This document shows, one piece after another, positions 7,763 to 16,147 of a stretch of 64,000 nt of DNA. The DNA is from Janthinobacterium sp. PC23-8 (GTDB taxonomy: Bacteria > Pseudomonadota > Gammaproteobacteria > Burkholderiales > Burkholderiaceae_D). The notes below the pieces were generated by a model, which did not search any database, was not told the origin of the DNA, and worked only from the letters and a program-made list of their open reading frames with translations. The stretch's first letter is position 1. The number at the start of each line of letters is the position of its first letter. The stretch spans positions 2,871,066-2,935,065 of the forward strand of contig NZ_NJGY01000001.1 in NCBI RefSeq assembly GCF_002250505.1, written 5' to 3'. A program made the position numbers and the translations under genes.

Positions 7763-8755
7763 ATGGCTGTTCCACTTCTTCTTGTGCCCGCCGCCGCTAC
7801 TGCCCTGTATGGCATCTACAAAAGTGTCAATGGCGTCATGGATCAGAATAAGGCAAGTAACCTTAATACTGACGCGAAGTCAATGGCTGATGCCGCAAAC
7901 GAGCGCGTGGACCGGCAGCGCAAGGATACCAACGCAGTGCTGGAAGACTACGGCACGCGCAAGCTGCGCGCCTTTAACGGCGTGATCGCCGATTTTATCG
8001 CCACTTTCGGACGGCTGAAGAATGTTGATGTAGTCAATACACCTGAACTGGAGAAGCTCAATCTTGGCGATTTCTCCAGCGTTGGGCTGCAGGGATTGAA
8101 AGACGATTACGCACTGCTGAAGAGTTCCGGTCTGGGCCTGGGTTCCGGGCTCGGTGGCGGTGCGGCATTGGCATTCGGTGCGTACAACGGCACCATGCTG
8201 CTGGCCACGGCCAGCACGGGTACGGCCATCTCTTCCCTGGGAGGCGTGGCGGCAACCAATGCAACGCTGGCTTGGCTGGGCGGCGGCTCCATCGCTGCCG
8301 GCGGTGGCGGCATGGCGCTCGGCACCATGGTGCTTGGTGCCGTGGCGATCGGGCCAGCTCTGGCGATCTTCGGTCACATTGTTGGCAACAAGGGCGAAGA
8401 AGCGTTGAATAATGCGCGCAGCAATCTGGAAATGGCCAGGACGGTGCGCGACCAGGCCGAGGTCCTGTTCAAGAAGCTGGAAGCCATTGCGCGCGTATCG
8501 GCACTGGCCAATACGACGTTTTCGAAAGTCAGCTCGCAACTGCGGCGTGCCGTGGGCGATCTCGGGCGCGTCATCGACAGCCATGGCGAGAACTTCCAGC
8601 TCTTTCCGGCCGATGCGCGTGAAGTGGTCATGCGATCAGTCAAGTTTGCGCAATTGCTGAAGGCTATGATCGATACGCCTATCCTGGACAAGGATGGCAA
8701 TCTGGTGCTGTCGACCGAGAAACGGATCGCTGACATCGCCCCACTGGCGCCTTGA
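7763..8755 (+). CDS. glycine-rich membrane-hairpin protein, function unknown
   Basis: A 330-aa protein with a strong AAGGAG site 7 bases before its ATG, 10 bases after the preceding stop. A short hydrophobic N-terminus (about 1-20) is followed by a helical region. Residues ~120-210 form an extended Gly/Ala/Ser-rich hydrophobic block (GLGSGLGGGAALAFGAY; ATNATLAWLGGGSIAAGGGG; MVLGAVAIGPALAIFGHIV), typical of self-assembling glycine-zipper membrane hairpins. A helical coiled-coil domain with many Arg/Glu follows (210-330). I recall this architecture in uncharacterised proteins of many bacteria, but no function. By analogy with other Gly-zipper proteins it could form a pore or a membrane scaffold; this is inference. 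Confidence 0.65.
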   Translation: MAVPLLLVPAAATALYGIYKSVNGVMDQNKASNLNTDAKSMADAANERVDRQRKDTNAVLEDYGTRKLRAFNGVIADFIATFGRLKNVDVVNTPELEKLNLGDFSSVGLQGLKDDYALLKSSGLGLGSGLGGGAALAFGAYNGTMLLATASTGTAISSLGGVAATNATLAWLGGGSIAAGGGGMALGTMVLGAVAIGPALAIFGHIVGNKGEEALNNARSNLEMARTVRDQAEVLFKKLEAIARVSALANTTFSKVSSQLRRAVGDLGRVIDSHGENFQLFPADAREVVMRSVKFAQLLKAMIDTPILDKDGNLVLSTEKRIADIAPLAP

Positions 8756-8769
8756 GCAAGGCCGCCGCA

Positions 8770-9075
8770 ATGACCACGCATGTGCTCCTGCTCGATGCCG
8801 GGCTGGCGCGCCAGCCATTCCCCTGCAGCCAGTGCGGTTTGTGCTGCCAGCATGTGGACCTGGCTGCGGAAACCAGGTTTCTCGACCGTGGCGACGGCGT
8901 ATGCCGGCATTACGACGCGGCGGCGAAGGCGTGCACGATTTATGCGCAGCGCCCGGACATTTGCAGAGTGGAGCTGCATTACGATACCCACTATGCAGAT
9001 CGTTGTACATGGGACGAGTTTGTCGGCTTGAATTTGCAAGCATGTGCTGCGCTCGCTGCCATGGAGAAGGCCTGA
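8770..9075 (+). CDS. YkgJ family cysteine-cluster protein
   Basis: A protein of ~101 aa with the zinc/iron-chelating YkgJ motif: an N-terminal CSQCGLCC cluster, then CRHYD, ACTIY, RPDICR and a late Cys (RCTW). These proteins are small cytoplasmic metal-binding proteins of uncertain role. ATG 8770 is preferred, but an in-frame TTG at 8752 overlaps the TGA stop of the previous gene (8753-8755), which would couple translation with it. The gene is therefore either the last member of the WYL operon or an ordinary housekeeping gene placed directly behind it; homologues occur widely without this neighbourhood. Confidence 0.8.
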   Translation: MTTHVLLLDAGLARQPFPCSQCGLCCQHVDLAAETRFLDRGDGVCRHYDAAAKACTIYAQRPDICRVELHYDTHYADRCTWDEFVGLNLQACAALAAMEKA

Positions 9076-9169
9076 CATGCGACGAAGCGTTGAGAAGATG
9101 TAATGTGCGCGCGGCGGTTGATGCTATTGTGCTTGCTTTCCCGATAAGGCTTACCTGGAGCGCCCGCAC

Positions 9170-10324
9170 ATGCCGCAGCACCTGTCCAAAAAAATCCTGA
9201 TCCTCAGCGTTTCGGCCGGCGCCGGCCATCTGCGCGCCGCGCAAGCCATCGAGGCCTATGCGGGGCAAGAGCGAGCCGGCGGCAACGGCCCGCTGGCCAC
9301 GGCGCGCCATATCGATGTGATGGACTTCGTCACGCCCGCGTTTCGCAAGCTGTACACGGACTTTTACATCAAGCTGGTCAACAAGGCGCCGGCGCTGTGG
9401 GGCTATCTGTACCACGCCACGCATGAGGCGCCGAAAGACGGTTCGATGCAGCGCGTGCGCCGCGCCATCGAGCGCCTCAATACGCGCGCGCTGATGGCGC
9501 AGATCGCCGCCTTTGCGCCCGACGCCATCATCTGCACCCATTTCCTGCCGGCCGAACTGCTGTCGCGCGCGTTGCGCGAGCATCAGCTGGACTGCCACGT
9601 GTGGGTGCAGGTCACGGATTTCGACCTGCATCGCATGTGGGTGCTCGATCATATGCAAGGCTATTTCGCCGCCACCGACGAAGTGGCGTTCCGCATGCGC
9701 CATGAGGGCATCGCCTTTGACCGCATCCACGTGACGGGCATCCCCATCATGCCGGCCTTTGCGCAGGCTTTGGACCGCACGCAGTGCGCGCAGGCGTTCG
9801 GCCTGGACCCGCAGCGCAAGACCATTTTATTGATGGGCGGCGGCGCCGGCCTGGGCAGCCTCGACACGATTGCCGCAGGCCTGATGCGGCTCGAGGGCGA
9901 CTTCCAGCTGATCGTGCTGGCCGGTAAAAATGCGGCCGCGCTGGAGAAACTGACGGCCCTGACCGCGCAATACCCGGGCCGCCTGCTGGCGCAGGGCTTT
10001 ACCAGCGAAGTCGAACGGCTGATGGCGTGCGCCGACCTGGTGATCACCAAGCCGGGCGGGCTGACGACGTCCGAATGCCTGGCGCTCGGTTTGCCGATGA
10101 TCGTCAATTCGCCGATTCCCGGCCAGGAAGAGCGCAACGCCGACTTCCTGCTGGAACAGGGCGTGGCCCTGAAGGCGCTTGACGGCGCCAGCCTGGAATA
10201 CCGCGTGCGCCATCTGCTCGACCACCCCGAACAGTTGCAGGTCATGCGCGAACGCGCGCTGGCGCTGGGGCGTCCGCGCGCGGCGCTGGAAGTGTTAGGG
10301 CAGGTACTGGGAACGCCTGCATGA
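9170..10324 (+). CDS. GT28-type glycolipid glycosyltransferase (MGDG synthase / UgtP-like)
   Basis: A 384-aa cytoplasmic/peripheral membrane enzyme. The N-terminal motif ILSVSAGAGHLRAAQAI is the lipid-acceptor side of MGDG synthase-like transferases, and the C-terminal GT-B half carries the donor site (LLMGGGAGLGSLD and ITKPGGLTTSECLALGLP). The family transfers glucose or galactose from UDP-sugar to diacylglycerol; MurG is a more distant relative. The donor sugar cannot be chosen from the sequence. It begins a four-gene operon in which each following gene overlaps its neighbour by four bases (ATGA), implying a shared role at the envelope or in lipid metabolism. Confidence 0.85.
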   Translation: MPQHLSKKILILSVSAGAGHLRAAQAIEAYAGQERAGGNGPLATARHIDVMDFVTPAFRKLYTDFYIKLVNKAPALWGYLYHATHEAPKDGSMQRVRRAIERLNTRALMAQIAAFAPDAIICTHFLPAELLSRALREHQLDCHVWVQVTDFDLHRMWVLDHMQGYFAATDEVAFRMRHEGIAFDRIHVTGIPIMPAFAQALDRTQCAQAFGLDPQRKTILLMGGGAGLGSLDTIAAGLMRLEGDFQLIVLAGKNAAALEKLTALTAQYPGRLLAQGFTSEVERLMACADLVITKPGGLTTSECLALGLPMIVNSPIPGQEERNADFLLEQGVALKALDGASLEYRVRHLLDHPEQLQVMRERALALGRPRAALEVLGQVLGTPA

Positions 10325-10803
10325 AGAGCGCCTCAGTAAAACCTTGGCAGATTGCGCTGACCCTGGCCTGGGTCGCCTTGCTGGGCCTGTTTTTCGCGCA
10401 GGTGGAAATCCAGATCGAAGGCGCGGCCGGCTGGGCTGCCAATCTGCCCACCTGGCGCATCGAACACCACTGGCTGCTCGATATCTTCTGGGGCGGCCGG
10501 CCCATGACCGGTTACCACGCCTGGGTGTTTCCGTTTGTTGCGCTGTTCTTCCATTTTCCGCTGCTGTTCCTGGCGCAGTGGTCGTGGCGCCTGGAAGCGC
10601 GCGTCATCGGCTGCATCATGCTGTTCTGGGTGATCGAAGACTATCTGTGGTTCGTCATGAATCCCGCCTATGGCGTGATGCATTTCAGCGCCGCGCATAT
10701 CGCCTGGCACAAGCACTGGCTATGGTTTGCGCCGACCGATTACTGGGTTTCGCTGCTGGTCGCTGGCGTGCTGCTGTTCTTTTCATACAGGAGAAAAGCA
10801 TGA
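10321..10803 (+). CDS. integral membrane protein, function unknown
   Basis: A 160-aa protein with about four predicted transmembrane helices (roughly 10-27, 65-87, 97-115 and 137-155), rich in Trp, His and Phe, with a HFSAAHIAWHKHW segment between helices three and four. Conserved His and Trp residues could bind a metal or a headgroup, but no known family is evident. ATG overlaps the TGA of the glycosyltransferase gene (ATGA at 10321), and its own stop overlaps the next start, so its product should be made in step with a glycolipid transferase and a phosphatase. A role in lipid headgroup handling is inferred only from this context. Confidence 0.7.
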   Translation: MKSASVKPWQIALTLAWVALLGLFFAQVEIQIEGAAGWAANLPTWRIEHHWLLDIFWGGRPMTGYHAWVFPFVALFFHFPLLFLAQWSWRLEARVIGCIMLFWVIEDYLWFVMNPAYGVMHFSAAHIAWHKHWLWFAPTDYWVSLLVAGVLLFFSYRRKA

Positions 10804-11381
10804 CCATCTCAACTGCCTTGCTGTTGGCACTGTCGCTGGCCATGGTGATCAAACCGGTGGCGGCGCAAACGTCCATGCCTGCAGAGCGCCATCCCGACTG
10901 GGCCACGCCGCTGCCGCAGGTATCGAACCTGCATCAGGTCACGCCGGTGCTGTACCGCAGCGCCATGCTGGACCGGGCCGACGTGGCGCAACTGCAGGCA
11001 CTGGGCGTGAAAACCGTGATCAGCCTGCGCGCGTTTCATTCCGATAGCGAGGTGCTGAAAGACAGCGGCATTCGCACCGTGCGCATTGCCGTCAATACCT
11101 GGGCCATCCGCGATCGCCATGTGATTGAAGCGATGCGCGGCATCCGCGCCGCCGAAACACATGGCCCGGTGCTGCTGCATTGCCTGCACGGCGCCGACCG
11201 CACCGGCATGATGACCGCCATGTACCGCATGCTGTACCAGGGCTGGCCGCGCGAAAAGGCCATCGACGAACTGAAAAACGGCGGCTATGGCTACCACGCG
11301 GTATGGAAAAATATCGAAAAGTATCTCAAGCGCGTCGACGTGGAGGCGATCCGCGCGCAGATCGAACAGGACCAACCATGA
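10800..11381 (+). CDS. exported dual-specificity/tyrosine-type phosphatase
   Basis: A 193-aa protein beginning with a Sec signal peptide (residues 1-22, VAA-Q cleavage). The cysteine-loop P-site HCLHGADRTG has catalytic Cys128 and Arg134 and fits the CX5R signature of dual-specificity and PTEN-like phosphatases; the upstream VKTVISLRAF block is the usual conserved strand. The product likely acts in the periplasm on a phospholipid or phosphosugar rather than on protein. The start at 10800 forms ATGA with the upstream stop; SD-like GGAGA is 6 bases before it. The frame continues open far upstream, but that portion overlaps the membrane gene and is not real. Confidence 0.85.
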   Translation: MTISTALLLALSLAMVIKPVAAQTSMPAERHPDWATPLPQVSNLHQVTPVLYRSAMLDRADVAQLQALGVKTVISLRAFHSDSEVLKDSGIRTVRIAVNTWAIRDRHVIEAMRGIRAAETHGPVLLHCLHGADRTGMMTAMYRMLYQGWPREKAIDELKNGGYGYHAVWKNIEKYLKRVDVEAIRAQIEQDQP

Positions 11382-11751
11382 AGACCCTGCTGTTCCTGCT
11401 GGTCGCCAGCTTCCCGCTGGCCACCCTGGCCGCTCCCACTGTCAACCTGGTCGATATCAGCAAACCCGGCGTGCCCGGCAAGACCTTTGCCGCCAGCACC
11501 AGCATGCCGGCCAGCATGACCACCGTCTGTGCGGCGATCCAGGATTTCGCCGCTTACCCGCAGTTTATGCCGAATGTGGACAAGATCAGGGTGCAGGCGC
11601 CACCGCCATCAAATACCAGGTGTACACCGACCCGGGGCCGGTGCCGATGGGCTTAGGCTGGATCGTCGACAGCATGAGCCGCGACAGCATTCCGAAGATG
11701 TTCGAGGCGCTGCGTGCGCGGGTTGTGCGCGTATCCGCAGGCGGTCAATAA
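11378..11751 (+). pseudogene. SRPBCC/START-type protein, frameshifted and shortened
   Basis: The start overlaps the phosphatase stop (ATGA at 11378). Frame one gives a signal peptide (LVASFPLATLAA) and the N-terminal SRPBCC block up to FAAYPQFMPNVDKIRV, then continues into unrelated Arg/Pro/Thr residues and stops at 11656. A different frame resumes near 11595 with AIKYQVYTDPGPVPMGLGW and DSMSRDSIPKMFEALRARV, the usual C-terminal block of these proteins. Besides the frame change, most of the middle of the ~190-residue domain is missing, so at least one deletion occurred. Intact relatives are small exported lipid-binding-fold proteins. The end overlaps the convergent KAP gene by 7 bases. Confidence 0.75.
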
Positions 11752-14132
11752 AATCCGATGGCGGATCCGGTGGAAAGGCGCTGACTTTGCGGCAGCGTCA
11801 TTTCATGTGCAAAAAAGAGATAGATCTCGGGATCCGCCAGCCATGCGACTTCATTCATGGGCAGGCCGAGCCTGACGGCGGCGCTGCGGCCCCACTTCTC
11901 GTTCGTGTTTTCGGGCAAGGTAGTGCATTCTTCGAGGCAGTACAGGCGTTTGGCGGCGACATCATCCATGACGGGAGTGGTACTGGTGTGCGGCGGCATC
12001 GATCCGCCCCATTGCAGCCAGAGCGCCATGTCCGGCCAGCGTATGCATAGCACGATCCAGCGCTGGTATTGTTCAAGTGCCGGTACCGGCAATCGGTGGG
12101 CTATGCGCGCAACGCGCAGCAACAGCACCAGGCGGACAAAATTGAGCGTACGCTTGATTTCCCGTGGACCGCACGCGTAATCCCGGCTGATACCGCGCAT
12201 GACAGTTTGCACATCCTGGCCGTCGTTCATGAATTGGCGGCTTTCCCTGCGTTGCCGCTCTTCAGACGCTGCTGATGCAGCTGACTCCGTTCCTGGCGCT
12301 TGCCGATCCGGCCCTGCCGCCTGTTGGTGCGTATCGGACCCGGCAGGCGCGCTCTGGCCGGCTGCCGCGTCCCGTTCTGCCTGTGTTTCCGGACCGATCA
12401 GGCAATCGATGAATTTGCCGTTCTTGAGGTAACGACTGGGCGGAATGGTAAACGCCAGTTGAATGAACTTGTCCATGAAGCGCCAACCCAGTGGTACCAG
12501 CTGTTCATACGATGGCAGATGCTTTTTGACATCCCTGTGTGCATGTTCGAGCGCGGCCGCGACCACTTGCGGATCCATGCCGATCACAAATAGAAACTCG
12601 GACTGATCGCCGGCGAGGAAGCTATTGAGTCCCTCGACCACGCTGGCAATTTTATTGGGTGAACAACGGTCGAGGTCATCGATAAAAATGACCAGTGGCT
12701 CCGTTACTGTCGCACCAGTGCCATCGTGTATTTCACGCTTCGGCAGTGCTTCGAGTATGCGCCGCAGATCCTGATGAATGTGATGCATGATGCCCACCGT
12801 CTTGGCATAGTCAGGCACGCGGACATATTCGGCCAGGCTGAATGTGGCAGGTTCCTTGCCCACTTTTTGCCTGGTGCTGAAATAGGCCCATACGGCATAG
12901 GCGGCAATCGCGATCTGGGTGCCGATCGCTGCGGGTATCGTAACCACGCTGCCGTTGCTCAACCATGTGAGGGGTAGCGGAATCGCCGAGGCGCTGAGCA
13001 GGCTCATGATCAGTGCTGCTGCAGCCAATATCCAGCGGCGTACCTTTACCCACCAGAACGTGACCACGCGATCGTAGATTTTCCTGCGTACCACGCCATC
13101 GTCAATGCGGGACAGATTCAAGCGCAGCAGGAAAATCTCGCGTTCGACCGGCCCCAGCCGGTCGCTGACCTGGCTGACGATGGCGTCCACCAGGCCTGCC
13201 CACACTTGCTCGGAACTTTCGTATTTCCAGGCATTGAACCAGACCGTCCAGCGTTTGCTGTCCGCGCTGCGCGGCGGCGGTGGCGCGGCCTTGCGATCGA
13301 GGAATCGCAAAACGTCACGTGTGGTGAGCGTACTCGGGGCCGGGGCGGCGCCAGCATGGGGATCGAGCTGATGCTGTATCTGGCGCATCAATGATGACTT
13401 GCCGGCACCCCACGGTGCCTGGATGCTGATGCTGATGGGGCCATGCGTGTCGTCGCTGGTCAGAAATTCGGCAATGGCGATCGCATATTGTCCGAATCCC
13501 ATCTGATCGAGATAGGACGCCCGGTCATGCATCAGATGCTTGCGCACATCGTTGGTTTTCTGTAGCTCTTGCCATGCGTGCAAGCGTTGCTCGTAGCTGC
13601 TGTAAAGATGGCTGATGTCGATTCCCATCTTGCTCAATAGCGATCTGAACTTGCCCTTTTCCAGTGACCACAATGCACCGATCAGGTCACCGATGGTGGT
13701 GCTGTTGCGTCCCGCACCATGTGCCACGCTCGCGGCGCGATGTAGCCATGTTTCCGCATTGCGTGAATATATAAGTGTGCCGCTGCCGGCGTGATCCTGC
13801 GAAGCGGTATCGATCTCTGCCCTGGTGAAGGAAAAGTGCGAGCTCCATGCCGTCTCGAAATGGTCGCCGGCCAGTTCCCTGATGGCCTGGCAAAAACACA
13901 TGGCCTCGGCAGAGATCTGCTGGTAGATGGCTTGCGGATACTTGTCGATACTGGCCAGCGAAAAGAAAATCAGACTGGTCGTCACGGAGCGCGAGGGGGG
14001 CGTCTTCCGTTTTCCCAATGCGTCGGCCAATCGCAGCAGCGCCAGCAACTCCCTGTCCGGTTCGAGCCTTGCGCTGCCTGTATCTGTCGTGGCTGTCACC
14101 ACGGTGGTAGTGTCATCCGGATTCTCTCTCAT
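11745..14132 (-). CDS. KAP family P-loop NTPase with Clp-N-like N-terminus
   Basis: A protein of ~795 aa from ATG 14132, chosen because AGGAG lies 6 bases upstream; a further ATG at 14204 would add 24 residues. Residues ~120-180 resemble a Clp N-terminal repeat (TTIGDLIGALWSLEKGKF followed by LLSKMGID). The KAP NTPase core has Walker A APWGAGKSSLM (239-249), the family motif WFNAWKYE (298-305), a transmembrane hairpin inserted in the NTPase (about 367-385 and 398-418), and Walker B LVIFIDDLDRCSP (480-492). A low-complexity linker (~570-620) and a helical C-terminus follow. KAP NTPases are membrane-associated STAND-like ATPases; members include the phage-exclusion protein PifA and eukaryotic Kidins220. 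A defence or signalling role is inferred. It stands alone. Confidence 0.85.
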   Translation of the reverse strand: MRENPDDTTTVVTATTDTGSARLEPDRELLALLRLADALGKRKTPPSRSVTTSLIFFSLASIDKYPQAIYQQISAEAMCFCQAIRELAGDHFETAWSSHFSFTRAEIDTASQDHAGSGTLIYSRNAETWLHRAASVAHGAGRNSTTIGDLIGALWSLEKGKFRSLLSKMGIDISHLYSSYEQRLHAWQELQKTNDVRKHLMHDRASYLDQMGFGQYAIAIAEFLTSDDTHGPISISIQAPWGAGKSSLMRQIQHQLDPHAGAAPAPSTLTTRDVLRFLDRKAAPPPPRSADSKRWTVWFNAWKYESSEQVWAGLVDAIVSQVSDRLGPVEREIFLLRLNLSRIDDGVVRRKIYDRVVTFWWVKVRRWILAAAALIMSLLSASAIPLPLTWLSNGSVVTIPAAIGTQIAIAAYAVWAYFSTRQKVGKEPATFSLAEYVRVPDYAKTVGIMHHIHQDLRRILEALPKREIHDGTGATVTEPLVIFIDDLDRCSPNKIASVVEGLNSFLAGDQSEFLFVIGMDPQVVAAALEHAHRDVKKHLPSYEQLVPLGWRFMDKFIQLAFTIPPSRYLKNGKFIDCLIGPETQAERDAAAGQSAPAGSDTHQQAAGPDRQAPGTESAASAASEERQRRESRQFMNDGQDVQTVMRGISRDYACGPREIKRTLNFVRLVLLLRVARIAHRLPVPALEQYQRWIVLCIRWPDMALWLQWGGSMPPHTSTTPVMDDVAAKRLYCLEECTTLPENTNEKWGRSAAVRLGLPMNEVAWLADPEIYLFFAHEMTLPQSQRLSTGSAIGFY

Positions 14133-14319
14133 GATGTTACTCCTGTTGTGATGACTACATCTGTACTCCAGAATTTGATTTTTCTCCATCGGGGTCCGTG
14201 CCATCTGCGCCAGATCAATCGCGACGATGATCCTTGCTGCCGCAGTGCCGGACAGGACTTGAACATGCCCGGACCAAATCAGGCATGATTGCGATTCTCA
14301 TCACGCTTTCCTTACTCCC

Positions 14320-16134
14320 ATGGAACACCACAGCTTTTTACTCAACATCCTGTTTTACCTGGTCGCCGCCATCGTCATGGTGCCGCTGGCCAAGCGCCTG
14401 GGCATGGGCGCCGTGCTGGGCTACCTGGTGGCCGGCGTCGTCATCGGGCCGTGGGGCTTTGGCCTGATCAACAACGTCGAAGTGATCCTCGGCTTTTCCG
14501 AGTTCGGCGTGGTGCTGCTGATGTTCCTGATCGGCCTGGAACTGGAACCTAAGCGGCTGTGGCTGCTGCGCCGGCCCATCTTCGGCTGGGGCGGCGCGCA
14601 GGTGCTGGTAGTGAGCGCCGGCCTGTGCGCCGGCGCCATGGCCTTTGGCGTCGACTGGCGCGCGGCGCTGGTGGGTGCGCTGGGCTTGTCGCTGTCGTCA
14701 ACCGCCATCGTGCTGGCCACCCTGGGCGAGCGCAAGCTGATGTCGACGCCGGCCGGCTCGGCCGGCTTTTCCATTTTGCTGTTCCAGGATATCGCCGCCA
14801 TCCCGATGATCGCGCTGGTGCCGCTGCTGGGCGGCCTGGCCACGCACAGCGATGCGCCGGGCTGGCTGCGGGTATTGAAACTGGTGGCCGTGCTGGGCGC
14901 GCTGGTGGTGGCCGGGCGTTTCCTCGTCAACCCGATTCTGCGCTTTATCGCCAAGACCGAATTGCGCGAAATTTTCACCGCCTTTGCGCTGCTGCTGGTG
15001 ATCGCCATCTGCGTGCTGATGGAGTCGGTGGGCCTGTCGATGGCGCTGGGCACCTTTGTCGCCGGCGTGCTGCTGGCCGACTCCGAATACCGCCATGAAC
15101 TGATCAGCGACCTGGAACCGTTCAAGGGGCTGCTGCTGGGCCTGTTCTTTATCGCGGTGGGCATGTCGGTCGACTTTGGCGTGCTGCGCGCCCAGCCGCT
15201 GCTGATCCTGGCGCTGGTGGCGGGCCTGCTGGGTATCAAGATCGCGTTGCTGTACGGCCTGTCCAGGCTGTTCGATATTCCGCGCGGCCAGCAGCTGTTC
15301 TTTGCGCTGCTGCTGTCGCAGGGCGGCGAATTTGCCTTCGTGGTGTTCGCCGCCGCGCTGGCCGCCCATGTCTTCACGCCCGACACCAGCGCCGTGCTGG
15401 TGGTGGTGGTCACCGTGTCGATGGTGGCCACGCCCTTGCTGCTGCTGTTGCACGACAAGCTGGTGGCGCCGCGCCTGCGCAGCGATAAAAAACGCCGTCC
15501 CGACGACACCATGCAAGCGCAGGACAACCCCATCATGATCGCCGGCTTCGGCCGCTTCGGGCAGATCATCGGCCGCCTGCTGGCCGCCAACAAGATCGGC
15601 GTGACGGTGCTCGACCACGACCCGGACCAGATCGACCTGCTGCGCAAGTTCGGCTTCAAGGTGTTTTATGGCGACGCCACGCGGGTCGACCTGCTGGTGG
15701 CGGCCGGCATTGAAAAGGCCAAGGCGCTGGTGATCGCCATCGATGACGTCGACGACAGCCTGGCGCTGGTCGACGCCGTGCGCCTGCGCCTGCCGCACCT
15801 GACCATCCTGGCGCGCGCGCGCAATGTCACGCATTACTATGAACTGATGAACCGGGGCGTGACCCTGATCGAGCGCGAGACCTTTGCCGCCGCGCTGCTG
15901 CTGGGCGAGCAGACCTTGCGCCAGGCCGGCTTCACTGCGCAACGCGCCGAGCGCGCCGCCGCCATCTTCCGCACGCATAACCTGAAAACCCTGCTCGACG
16001 TGGCGCCGCACTTCCAGGACCAGCAAAAAGTCATGTCCCTCACGCGCAAGGCGCGCGAGGAACTGGAAGACATGTTCGAGAGCGATGCGGCCGCATTCGC
16101 GGCTGCGGAGGGAGAAAACGGTCGTCGCCAATGA
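14320..16134 (+). CDS. kefC: CPA2 monovalent cation:proton antiporter, KefB/KefC type
   Basis: A 604-aa inner-membrane transporter. The first ~385 residues form about 12 transmembrane helices with the CPA2 signature (LGYLVAGVVIGPWGFGL near the N-terminus, LSSTAIVLATLGE in the core). A cytosolic TrkA-N/RCK NAD(H)-binding domain follows from ~403 (IMIAGFGRFGQIIGRLL, with GxGxxG) and ends around 520; the remaining tail is helical. KefB/KefC extrude K+ in exchange for H+ during electrophile stress and are gated by glutathione adducts. The choice between KefB and KefC is not possible here, and no KefF/KefG ancillary oxidoreductase gene is adjacent. It is convergent with the peptidase gene that follows, 13 bases away. 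Confidence 0.85.
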   Translation: MEHHSFLLNILFYLVAAIVMVPLAKRLGMGAVLGYLVAGVVIGPWGFGLINNVEVILGFSEFGVVLLMFLIGLELEPKRLWLLRRPIFGWGGAQVLVVSAGLCAGAMAFGVDWRAALVGALGLSLSSTAIVLATLGERKLMSTPAGSAGFSILLFQDIAAIPMIALVPLLGGLATHSDAPGWLRVLKLVAVLGALVVAGRFLVNPILRFIAKTELREIFTAFALLLVIAICVLMESVGLSMALGTFVAGVLLADSEYRHELISDLEPFKGLLLGLFFIAVGMSVDFGVLRAQPLLILALVAGLLGIKIALLYGLSRLFDIPRGQQLFFALLLSQGGEFAFVVFAAALAAHVFTPDTSAVLVVVVTVSMVATPLLLLLHDKLVAPRLRSDKKRRPDDTMQAQDNPIMIAGFGRFGQIIGRLLAANKIGVTVLDHDPDQIDLLRKFGFKVFYGDATRVDLLVAAGIEKAKALVIAIDDVDDSLALVDAVRLRLPHLTILARARNVTHYYELMNRGVTLIERETFAAALLLGEQTLRQAGFTAQRAERAAAIFRTHNLKTLLDVAPHFQDQQKVMSLTRKAREELEDMFESDAAAFAAAEGENGRRQ

Positions 16135-16147
16135 CCGCTGCCGGGGC

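Noticed and set aside
10344..10799. An N-terminal extension of the phosphatase frame across the membrane-protein gene.
   Set aside because: The overlapped frame encodes a clean four-helix membrane protein, and ATG 10800 gives a signal peptide and an ATGA junction.
11378..14319. Arrival of the KAP gene by an insertion sequence.
   Set aside because: No transposase, terminal inverted repeats or flanking direct repeats were found around the gene.
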